DNA of 32,284 nucleotides from assembly GCA_007694025.1 (NCBI GenBank), contig RECL01000357.1, positions 1 through 32,284 on the forward strand, read 5' to 3'. Source of the stretch: Spirochaetaceae bacterium. GTDB taxonomy: Bacteria > Spirochaetota > Spirochaetia > DSM-27196 > SLST01. The notes beneath the pieces are model-generated. The model saw nothing but the letters and a program-made list of their open reading frames with translations, was not told the origin of the DNA and searched no databases. Both the position numbers and the translations under genes were made by a program. Positions 6,824-14,535 of this stretch are shown here, one piece after another (positions within the stretch are counted from its first letter, which is position 1; every line of letters starts with the position of its first letter).

Positions 6824-7564
6824 TCAGCCGTCGGATGACCGTCCACGAATTGCCGCTATGTGCTCTGCGTCGGCTATACTGTAACCGGATTCGCTCGGGT
6901 AGAGCGCGCCGCCGAAGTGAATCGCCGTGTTCCCGCTTGCCGACCGATCCTCGACCGCTCGTCGCGGTGAGACGTGAATCGATTCGCAGCCTGTTTTTTC
7001 GACGATGAGACTGTAATTTCCGACGTTGATTCCTCCGCCGGGCAGGATCTCGATTCGTCCGCGCGCGTGCTCGATCATGCGCGTCAGCATATCGATGCCA
7101 TCGGCCGCGCGCGCAGCCTGGCCACTCGTGAGTACCCGGTCGAATCCCAGATCGATCAAGGCTTCGATCGCGTCAAACGCGTCCGGAACGACGTCGATCG
7201 CCCGGTGGAAAACCTTCTCGGCACCGGCGCAACGTTCGATCAACTCGCGGCATTTGCGGACATCGATCGTGCCGTCGTCCCGGAGAACGCCGAACACGAT
7301 ACCGTCGCTACCGCGTTCCACGTAGAACTCGATGTCGCGGCGCATCACGTCGATATCGGTATCCGAGTACGAGAATCCCCCGTGCCGTGGGCGGATCATC
7401 GTGACTACCGGCAATTCCGTTGCGCACTTCACGGCGGCGAAGCAACCCAGGGTTGGTGTCAGCCCGCCGAGAAAAAGTGCAGAGTTCAGTTCGATCCGGT
7501 CCGCTCCTCCGGCCTGTGCGCCGATCGCGTCGTCGACCGATCCGCAGCACACCTCGATTTTCAT
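6824..7564 (-). CDS. cutC: Copper homeostasis protein CutC family
   Basis: MKIEVCCGSVDDAIGAQAGGADRIELNSALFLGGLTPTLG...VVTMIRPRHGGFSYSD...FHRAIDV...RVLTSGQ...ILPGGGINVGN. Confidence 0.95.
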   Translation of the reverse strand: MKIEVCCGSVDDAIGAQAGGADRIELNSALFLGGLTPTLGCFAAVKCATELPVVTMIRPRHGGFSYSDTDIDVMRRDIEFYVERGSDGIVFGVLRDDGTIDVRKCRELIERCAGAEKVFHRAIDVVPDAFDAIEALIDLGFDRVLTSGQAARAADGIDMLTRMIEHARGRIEILPGGGINVGNYSLIVEKTGCESIHVSPRRAVEDRSASGNTAIHFGGALYPSESGYSIADAEHIAAIRGRSSDG

Positions 7565-7589
7565 CCTCCCTCCTTTTGCGCGCGGCGGG

Positions 7590-8957
7590 TCAGGCGGTCT
7601 CGATAGCAATCACCGTCGCGATCGGATCAGGAGCGATCGATGGTCCGTGCACGGTATCGCCGGCTGCCGAGATGTCGAGTTTCTCACCCGACGCAAGCAA
7701 CGTCGCGGTTCGCGCCGTCAACCCTGGAAGTCTGATTCTCCCATCGGTCGGCCACTCGAACACGTGAAGATAGACGACACCGTTCTTCGTGGTTGTACGG
7801 CACCACGGCGCGTCCTGCACCGGTCCTGCCGTCGTGCCGTACACCGCCTCGCCGTTTAATTCGAGCCATGCACCCATATCCTCCAACCGTTTGACACTCG
7901 GCTGCGGGATAGTTCCTTCTGCCGTCGGTCCGACGTTCAGCAGGTAGTTTCCACCTTTGCTCGCGATATCGATGAGTTTCCGAATCAGATCCTCGGACGA
8001 TTTCCAGTTGTGGTCGTTCGTCTTGAATCCCCACGTGTCGTTGATCGTCGCCGGCGTTTCCCAGTCGAGTTCGACCTTGCCGCCGGGGATCTTGTTGTCG
8101 CCGGCCGACGCGTAGTCGCCGAGCCCGTTGCCCAACCGGCCGCACACCAGACAGTCGGGTTGCAGTTTGTACACCGCGTCAAGCAGATCCTGGCTCTGTT
8201 GTTGCGTGATGCTTTTCGGAGTGTCGAACCAGATCAACCCGACCGGGCCGTACTGCGTCAGGAGTTCCTCAAGTTGAGGGATGACAAAGTCATGAATGTA
8301 CGCGTCGAAGTCCTCTTTTGTTGCGTCGAAGTCCCAGTAGTTTCCGTCGCCGCCGGGGTGGTGCCAGTCCTGCGTCTGCGAGTAGTAGAACCCCATCTTG
8401 ATGCCTTGTCTTTGACACTCTTCGGCCAATTCCTTCACGACGTCGCGTTTGAACGGAGTCGAGTCGACAATGTTGTACTCCGTGTGCCGTGACTTGAACA
8501 GGCAGAACCCGTCGTGGTGTTTCGTCGTGAGCACAAGGTACCTCTGACCGGCGCGTTTCGCGAGTCCAACCCACTCGGCGGCGTTGAATTTGACCGGGTT
8601 AAAATCGGCCGCGAGCTTCTCGTACTCCGAAACTGGAATCTCGGCGCGATACATGATCCACTCGCCGATTCCGGGGATTTCGCGTCCTTGCCATGTTCCC
8701 GCAGGGATCGCGTACAGACCCCAGTGGATGAACATGCCGAACGTGGCTTCGCGCCACCAGTCCAGGCGTGGATCGCTGCGCGCTCCTTCGCGTTGGCTCC
8801 GCGCCGGGTCGATCGCGGGTCGCTCAGTGTTGAAGCTGCCGAACGTGTGGCTCAGCATCAGCGTGACGGCGTCCGACGTGCTCATGTTGTGCTCTCTCGC
8901 GTGTTTCTCAAGGCGCGCGAGAATACCGTCCGGAATCGTTACCGTCAGATCTTTCAT
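7590..8957 (-). CDS. GH29 alpha-L-fucosidase with N-terminal ribbon-helix-helix-like segment
   Basis: N-terminus MKDLTVTIPDGILARLEKHAREHNMSTSDAVTLMLSHTF resembles CopG/RHH. The remainder is GH29-like: RLDWWREATFGMFIHWGLYAIPAGTW, YLVLTTKHHDGFCLF, GLIWFDTP (candidate nucleophile Asp), GGNYLLNVGPTAEG. Confidence 0.92.
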   Translation of the reverse strand: MKDLTVTIPDGILARLEKHAREHNMSTSDAVTLMLSHTFGSFNTERPAIDPARSQREGARSDPRLDWWREATFGMFIHWGLYAIPAGTWQGREIPGIGEWIMYRAEIPVSEYEKLAADFNPVKFNAAEWVGLAKRAGQRYLVLTTKHHDGFCLFKSRHTEYNIVDSTPFKRDVVKELAEECQRQGIKMGFYYSQTQDWHHPGGDGNYWDFDATKEDFDAYIHDFVIPQLEELLTQYGPVGLIWFDTPKSITQQQSQDLLDAVYKLQPDCLVCGRLGNGLGDYASAGDNKIPGGKVELDWETPATINDTWGFKTNDHNWKSSEDLIRKLIDIASKGGNYLLNVGPTAEGTIPQPSVKRLEDMGAWLELNGEAVYGTTAGPVQDAPWCRTTTKNGVVYLHVFEWPTDGRIRLPGLTARTATLLASGEKLDISAAGDTVHGPSIAPDPIATVIAIETA

Positions 8958-9179
8958 GATCCGTCTCCTCCGTTTCCTGCCGTGGCACTGACCTACCCCG
9001 GTTTATCCGGAGACCCTTCAGTTGAGTCCAACCGCTATAGCCGGGGCGTCCACAGTATCGCGGTATGCGCGCTCGAGTTCAACCGGAAGGAAAGGCGGGT
9101 TGGTCCCGGGAGTCTGCAGACTCCGGGCTCCCCGCATAGGAGTGCGGATCTCGCCATCCTTGTGATGGAGAGGAATCTG

Positions 9180-9281
9180 ATGCCACGAGCGAGGATTCGC
9201 ATGAACAGAATACGAGAGATCATTCGGCCGCACGAGACGTCCGGGCTCTCCATACGCCAGATTTCGAAGGCGTTAGACATC
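9180..9281 (+). pseudogene. istA: IS21-family transposase IstA N-terminal fragment
   Basis: MPRARIRMNRIREIIRPHETSGLSIRQISKALDI resembles the IstA N-terminal HTH (KIREILRL-HE-GLS-RQIA--L-IS); similarity ends abruptly. Confidence 0.65.
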
Positions 9282-9518
9282 CTTACGATTGCCGATTCTG
9301 AGGATAAGAATGTCAGAGTCCGACAGGACATAGATCACCCTGTTGTCACCGACGCGGTACGTACGAAGCCCGGCAACCTGACCCTTGAGCACGAAATTGG
9401 ATTCAGGCTGCTTGATCAGATCTTCCTCAATGAGCTCAAGAACTCGTCTCGCCTCAGGCATCGATGGCCTCTTGAGGTCGCGGCGGACCGACTTCTTGTA
9501 GACAATGTTATAGGCCAA
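9273..9518 (-). CDS. RelE/ParE-family toxin
   Basis: MAYNIVYKKSVRRDLKRPSMPEARRVLELIEEDLIKQPESNFVLKGQVAGLRTYRVGDNRVIYVLSDSDILILRIGNRKDV. Confidence 0.9.
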   Translation of the reverse strand: MAYNIVYKKSVRRDLKRPSMPEARRVLELIEEDLIKQPESNFVLKGQVAGLRTYRVGDNRVIYVLSDSDILILRIGNRKDV

Positions 9519-9726
9519 GAGGCTCTCTCATCTCGTTGGCGGAAACAACCTCATCTCCCTTGTCATGAAGTCGGTCAAGCGCGATCTGGAAATCCGCGAA
9601 ATTCTCGATATAGGACTCCAGGGCCTTCTGAATGATGAACGAGCGAGGTCTTTCGGTCTCTTTGGCAATACTATCGAGTTGGCTGGCAAGCTGCTTCGGA
9701 AGTCGTATCGATATCGCCGTATTCAT
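9508..9726 (-). CDS. RHH-family antitoxin paired with the RelE-like toxin
   Basis: MNTAISIRLPKQLASQLDSIAKETERPRSFIIQKALESYIENFADFQIALDRLHDKGDEVVSANEMREPLGL; overlaps the toxin start. Confidence 0.9.
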   Translation of the reverse strand: MNTAISIRLPKQLASQLDSIAKETERPRSFIIQKALESYIENFADFQIALDRLHDKGDEVVSANEMREPLGL

Positions 9727-9999
9727 CGCTTGTCTCCTGTCACCTATGGGTAACAGCGTGTGCAGACGTGTCTGGATTGTCAAGCAGATTCCCGACACTC
9801 CCCATGTTCCGCCGGGTTCCAGGACTGGCGATTGAGAACTGAATGGCGTCGTAGCACGTGCATCCCACGCATCTGCTCATCCTCGAGAGACGTAACGCAA
9901 ACGGCGCAAGTTCACCGAAGACCCGTAGGACTCTGAGAGGGGAGTACGGAACCGCAGAAACCATGGACGACGCAACAACCTCCGGGAATCGCTGAATAA

Positions 10000-10031
10000 C
10001 TGACACGAATATGGTATCATTATTGTGTCAG
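10000..10031. promoter_or_regulatory. Inverted repeat upstream of abiEi-like gene (candidate operator)
   Basis: CTGACACGAATAtggtatcaTTATTGTGTCAG: outer 7 bp CTGACAC/GTGTCAG perfect, inner part imperfect. Confidence 0.5.
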
Positions 10032-10045
10032 GAAAGTGGTGGAAG

Positions 10046-10663
10046 ATGAGTCAGCAAAGCGTTGATCAGAAAGTAATTAAGACCATCCGTGGACACGGAC
10101 GTGGATGGGTCTTCACGCCCAGGCACCTCGCGTCGCTCGGGAGTCGTAACGCCGTAGCCTCTGCGCTCAAACGCTACAAACAAGCAGGGGCCATCATTGC
10201 CCTTGCGCGCGGGCTATACTACTATCCGCGGACAGATCCGGAGCTCGGACAGCTCGAAGCGTCGAACGATCAGATCGCCCGTGCGCTCGCCGGTAGGGAC
10301 GCCATTCGGTTGCAGCCTGCCGGAGCCTATGCTGCCAACCTGCTGGGACTCTCGGATCAGGTCCCCGCAACGGTCGTGTATCTCACCGACGGCAGGTCCC
10401 GGGACGTTCCCGTCGGGAACAGGCGCATCATCCTGAAGAGAACCTCGCCGCGCGCTATGGCAACCGCAGGAAGAACCAGTGGACTGGTGATTCAAGCGTT
10501 GCGCCACCTCGGGAAGGATCGGGTCAGTGAAGATACGGTTTCCCGAATTCGGGAACGACTGACCGACCTCGAGCGTGGACAGCTGGAGAGAGACATCCCG
10601 TACGCATCAGCGTGGATCGCGGAGATCATGCGTGCACTGTCGGTCGATGGTCGCACCACATGA
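10046..10663 (+). CDS. AbiEi-like antitoxin (DUF6088-type)
   Basis: MSQQSVDQKVIKTIRGHGRGWVFTPRHLASLGSRNAVASALKRYKQAGAIIALARGLYYYPRTDPELGQL...RLQPAGAYAANLLGLSDQVPATVVYLTDG. Confidence 0.88.
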   Translation: MSQQSVDQKVIKTIRGHGRGWVFTPRHLASLGSRNAVASALKRYKQAGAIIALARGLYYYPRTDPELGQLEASNDQIARALAGRDAIRLQPAGAYAANLLGLSDQVPATVVYLTDGRSRDVPVGNRRIILKRTSPRAMATAGRTSGLVIQALRHLGKDRVSEDTVSRIRERLTDLERGQLERDIPYASAWIAEIMRALSVDGRTT

Positions 10664-10866
10664 GGCACTTCCTTTCTCTGAGCGATGAGCGCCGACGCCT
10701 CATTTTCGAGCAGGGCGCGGCTCGGTTGAACCTTGCGGAGATCGCGATCGAGAAAGACTTCTGGGTGTGCCTGATGCTGCGGGCCCTGTTTCAGCTTCCC
10801 GATTGGGGGCCCAGCTTCACGTTCAAAGGTGGAACATCCCTGTCCAAGGGAAACCGGGGGGAGTAG
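10660..10866 (+). pseudogene. Truncated AbiEii nucleotidyltransferase toxin
   Basis: MRHFLSLSDERRRLIFEQGAARLNLAEIAIEKDFWVCLMLRALFQLPDWGPSFTFKGGTSLSKGNRGE*; ATGA overlap with antitoxin; ends just after the GGTSLSK motif. Confidence 0.85.
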
Positions 10867-10945
10867 ATCGCCAGGACCTTTCGCGAACCGATGTGCGTTG
10901 CCCCATACCGCTCGTCCAAAAACACAGGAGTGCCGGCGACCCGCT

Positions 10946-11944
10946 TCACCCGCCCAGCACCCTCTCGGCCAGGAAGCGGATCTGTCGCTCGCGCTGTTCG
11001 GACGCGCCGTCGCCGTGGCCGCAGAAGGGGTAGATCGTTATCTCCTTCTCTGCTGTGATCCGGTTATACGTTGCGAAATAGCACTCGGGCGGGCAGACGA
11101 TGTCGTCCAGAGCGACCGACGCGATCGTCGTGGTCGTGATGCGGTCGGCCATGTTCATCGTGTCAAAGTAGCTCAGAGTCTCGAAGACGCGGTCGATCTG
11201 GTCGGGGTGCTCGCGCAGATAATCGTTCACCGCCGCAAAGGCGCCGGTGCCCGAGTAGGCGGCGACCTTGATCTCCGATCGCCGTTCAATGTTGCTGTTG
11301 CTCGGCACGTCGACGAGCGCCACGCACGGCCGATGGTCCATCGCGCTCACCGCGCTCGCGATGCCGCCGCCCTGGCTGCGCCCCGCGATCACGATACGCT
11401 CTGGGTCGATCCACGACTGCTCCAGCAAGAGGTCGATCGCCTTCACGCTGTCCAGGTAGACCGCGCCGTAGTAGTACTCGTACCGGTCGAGCAACCCCTT
11501 CGTCGCGACGTTCGTCGCGGACCCCGAGCTGTAGCGCGCTGCGTTGCCCGTTGACCCGCGCTGGTCACGCACGTCTACCGAAAGCACCGCCATACCCAGC
11601 TGCGTCCACGCGGCAAAATCGGCCGGCCGCCCGCGCGAGCCGCCGAAGCCGTGATAATGCACCAGGCACGGAAGCCGCTCGGGAAGGTCGTCGACCATCG
11701 CCCCCGCGACCGGCCTGATCAGCCAGCCGTGGATGCGCGTGCCGTCAAAGCCGTCGTATGCGACATCGAGCACCCCCAGCCGGCGATTCGGGTAGTCGAC
11801 CGGGTCAAGCGTCGGCGCCAGAGGTACCACCCGGGAGCGCTCCATCATCTCCTCCCAGAACGCGTCGAAGTCGGGCCGACGCGTGAGCTCCGGCAGGTAG
11901 GCATGGAGCTCGGCGCTCCGTCGATCCAGGTACGACACGGGCAT
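10946..11944 (-). CDS. Acetylxylan esterase / cephalosporin-C deacetylase (AXE1) family
   Basis: RPDFDAFWEEMMERS, CLVHYHGFGGSRGRP, VDVRDQRGST, RIVIAGRSQGGGIASAVSAMD, ALDDIVCPPECYFATYNRI, IYPFCGHGDG. Confidence 0.93.
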   Translation of the reverse strand: MPVSYLDRRSAELHAYLPELTRRPDFDAFWEEMMERSRVVPLAPTLDPVDYPNRRLGVLDVAYDGFDGTRIHGWLIRPVAGAMVDDLPERLPCLVHYHGFGGSRGRPADFAAWTQLGMAVLSVDVRDQRGSTGNAARYSSGSATNVATKGLLDRYEYYYGAVYLDSVKAIDLLLEQSWIDPERIVIAGRSQGGGIASAVSAMDHRPCVALVDVPSNSNIERRSEIKVAAYSGTGAFAAVNDYLREHPDQIDRVFETLSYFDTMNMADRITTTTIASVALDDIVCPPECYFATYNRITAEKEITIYPFCGHGDGASEQRERQIRFLAERVLGG

Positions 11945-12106
11945 GGGTTCCTCCGGCTGCCCGACCACTCTACCCGGCCAGGTCCAGAAGCGCCAGCCCG
12001 CGCGGGCGCCTGCGATTCACGGTTGATTAGCGATACGACGTGCTCGGCGTCGTCCCGGCGCCACGGTCCTGTTGCCTTAGTCCGTTGATTAGTCTACATT
12101 GGCTTC

Positions 12107-12331
12107 ATGCAGGTCAACATGCACCAGGCAAAGACGCACTTCTCGCGCCTCGTCGAGCGAGCGCTCGCCGGCGAACGGGTCGTGATCGCCCGTGATGGCG
12201 TGCCGCTCGTCACCCTCGAACCGCTTCGTCCGGTGGAGCCCCGGACCCCCGGGCTATCGCGCGGCAAGGGCCGCGTCGCCGATGACTTCGACGCGCCGCT
12301 CGATGAGGAGACGCTACGGGAGTTCGAGTGA
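12107..12331 (+). CDS. Phd/YefM-type antitoxin
   Basis: MQVNMHQAKTHFSRLVERALAGERVVIARDGVPLVTLEPL. Confidence 0.92.
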   Translation: MQVNMHQAKTHFSRLVERALAGERVVIARDGVPLVTLEPLRPVEPRTPGLSRGKGRVADDFDAPLDEETLREFE

Positions 12332-12726
12332 ACGCGTACCTGCTCGATACGCACACCTTTCTCTGGTGGTCGCTCGAGCCCGACAAGCTGCCCGGTACGG
12401 TGCAACGGATGCTCTCGGATCCCGCGGCCAGGGTGGTCTTCAGCGTAGTCTCAACCTGGGAGGCGCAGATCAAGGCAGGACTCGGGAAGCTCGAGATCTC
12501 CGATCCGCTCCAGGCGATCGTAGAACGCGAGCTCGTTCGTAACCGGTGGGAGGTGCTGCCGGTCCACCTCAGGCACACGTGGGCGCTCGCCGACCTGCCA
12601 CCGCTCCACCGCGATCCGTTCGACCGCCTGCTGATCGCGCAGGCGAAGAGCGAATCGCTCGCACTTGTCACCGCCGACCCGCTGATCCGCGAGTACCCAG
12701 GCGTCGCGACGATCTGGGACGGCTGA
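12328..12726 (+). CDS. PIN-domain toxin (VapC-like)
   Basis: MNAYLLDTHTFLWWSLEPDKLP...VVSTWEAQIKAGLGKL...PLHRDPFDRLLIAQAKSESLALVTADPLIREYPGVATIWDG. Confidence 0.93.
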   Translation: MNAYLLDTHTFLWWSLEPDKLPGTVQRMLSDPAARVVFSVVSTWEAQIKAGLGKLEISDPLQAIVERELVRNRWEVLPVHLRHTWALADLPPLHRDPFDRLLIAQAKSESLALVTADPLIREYPGVATIWDG

Positions 12727-12840
12727 CCCCGGGGTCGTCATCGCGTGCTCTTGTCGGACTCGACCAGCTGTCCGGCCACCTATTGGTTGCACCGCGAGAT
12801 GACTTCTCCTACTATTCAGGCCACAAGAGGCGAGGGGAAG

Positions 12841-13683
12841 ATGCAGAACACAACGTTTCCACGGACAAAGATCGGCGAGCTATCGGTCTCGCGTATGATC
12901 ATGGGCACGAACAACATAATGGGCGGATCGCATCGCACCAAAGCGCGCGACCGACACATCAAAGAGATCAATAACAACCGGAAGGCCGTTGCTGAAATCT
13001 GCGAATCGTACCTCTCGTACGGCGTCGATACGATCATCGGGTGTCTCGTGAAGAGCGATTTCGCGATGAACGGGATTCGTGACGCCGAGCAGAATACGGG
13101 CAAGAAGATAACCGTGATCGAGCTCGGCGTGTTCGATACCGCCGACACGCATCAGGCGCGAACGGAGGCTGGTCTGTTCATGCGCAGCTGCGCCGCGGCG
13201 GGGATCGACATCTGCATGCCGCTGCACTACGTCGTCGAGAAACTCGTGAACAAGGCCGAGCGGCGCATCGATCGGATCGAGGACTATCTCGCGATGATCC
13301 GCGAGCACGGGATGACGCCCGGTCTCTCGGCGCACATGCCCGAGATCATCGAGTACGCCGACTCAAACGAGTACGACGTCGAGTCGTACATCCAGATCTA
13401 TAACGCGTCGGGCTTTCTGATGCAGATGGAAGTGGAAACGGTGCACCGGATTATCTGGGACGCGAAAAAACCGGTTCTCACGATCAAACCGCTCGCGGCG
13501 GGCCACCTGAACCCGTTCGTTGGGCTGACGTTCGTCTGGAACTCGATCCGGTCGCAAGACATGGTCGCAATCGGGTGCATGACGCCTGACGAAGTCCACG
13601 AGGTCGTAGAGTACTCGCTCGCCGCGATCGAGCACCGCAGGCCGGTAGTCCAAGGGCGATCGCACCAGTACGCCAAGGTCTGA
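12841..13683 (+). CDS. Aldo/keto reductase-like TIM-barrel protein of uncertain function
   Basis: MQNTTFPRTKIGELSVSRMIMGTNNIMGG...GVDTIIGCLVKSDFAM...VLTIKPLAAGHLNPFVGLTFVWNSIRSQDMVAIGCMTPDEVHEVV. Confidence 0.65.
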   Translation: MQNTTFPRTKIGELSVSRMIMGTNNIMGGSHRTKARDRHIKEINNNRKAVAEICESYLSYGVDTIIGCLVKSDFAMNGIRDAEQNTGKKITVIELGVFDTADTHQARTEAGLFMRSCAAAGIDICMPLHYVVEKLVNKAERRIDRIEDYLAMIREHGMTPGLSAHMPEIIEYADSNEYDVESYIQIYNASGFLMQMEVETVHRIIWDAKKPVLTIKPLAAGHLNPFVGLTFVWNSIRSQDMVAIGCMTPDEVHEVVEYSLAAIEHRRPVVQGRSHQYAKV

Positions 13684-13721
13684 ATCGGGCGCGGCACGCT
13701 CCGTGCTCGAAGTCTTCGCAG

Positions 13722-14534
13722 TCACGACGACACGACAATGTGCTCGCTCGGGCACCCGAGTTCGACGATCCGGTCGCGCAGCGCCTCCGCCGCCGCGGGC
13801 TCCATCGACGGGAGCCCGGCGAGGCGGTAGGGGATGCCGAGCGCGTGCCACTTGTCGCGCGCGGTCGCGTGGTACGGCATGATCTCGAGTGAGACCGACG
13901 GGTAGCGTAGCGCGAGCCCGGCGATCGCCGCCAGGTGCTCGTCCGTCGCGTTCACGGTCTCGACCAACGGCAGGCGGAGTATCACCGAGCTCGCGGTTCC
14001 TACGATGTAGCTGAGGTTTGCGAGCACCGGACCGATCGGACCACCGGTGAGGTCCAGGTGCGCCTCAGCGCCCGTCGCCTTGTAGTCGTAGAGGAAGTGA
14101 TCGGTCAGGCCCGCGATCCGCTCGTACGCGCGGCGGGGCAGCGTACCGTTCGTCTCCAGAGCGGTCCCGATACCCTCGTCTCGGCATTGTCGGAAGAGCG
14201 CCTCGACAAAATCGATCTGCAGGAGCGGCTCACCGCCGCTGACCGTGACGCCTCCTCCGGTCGACTCGTAGAACGCACGATCGGCGACGACGACCGCGAA
14301 CACCTCGTCCACGCTCATCGGCGTCCCGTAGGTGCGCTCGGTACCGTTCGGCAGAACCACCGTCTGAGGCCGGGTCTCGAACGACTCGGGGTTGTGGCAC
14401 CAGACGCACCGGAGGTTGCACCCCTTGAGGAAGATCGTCGTCCGGATCCCCGGACCGTCGTTCATCGCGGTGCGCTGGATATCGAAGACGATCGCGCTCG
14501 GCGATCCACCGCTCTCGCCGGCCGGCGTGGCCAC
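13722..14534 (-). CDS. Radical SAM glycyl-radical-enzyme activating enzyme (PflA-like)
   Basis: FDIQRTAMNDGPGIRTTIFLKGCNLRCVWCHNPES (CxxxCxxC); STGGGVTVSGGEPLLQIDFVEALFRQC. Confidence 0.95.
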   Translation of the reverse strand: MATPAGESGGSPSAIVFDIQRTAMNDGPGIRTTIFLKGCNLRCVWCHNPESFETRPQTVVLPNGTERTYGTPMSVDEVFAVVVADRAFYESTGGGVTVSGGEPLLQIDFVEALFRQCRDEGIGTALETNGTLPRRAYERIAGLTDHFLYDYKATGAEAHLDLTGGPIGPVLANLSYIVGTASSVILRLPLVETVNATDEHLAAIAGLALRYPSVSLEIMPYHATARDKWHALGIPYRLAGLPSMEPAAAEALRDRIVELGCPSEHIVVSS

Positions 14535-14535
14535 G

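Noticed and set aside
8514-9635. 373-aa plus-strand ORF
   Set aside because: Antisense to the fucosidase and to the RelE-like toxin; only the short istA-like segment inside it looks meaningful.
12022-12092. Direct repeat GTTGATTAG upstream of the phd/vapC-like module
   Set aside because: 9-bp repeat 62 bp apart with no symmetry; could be chance.
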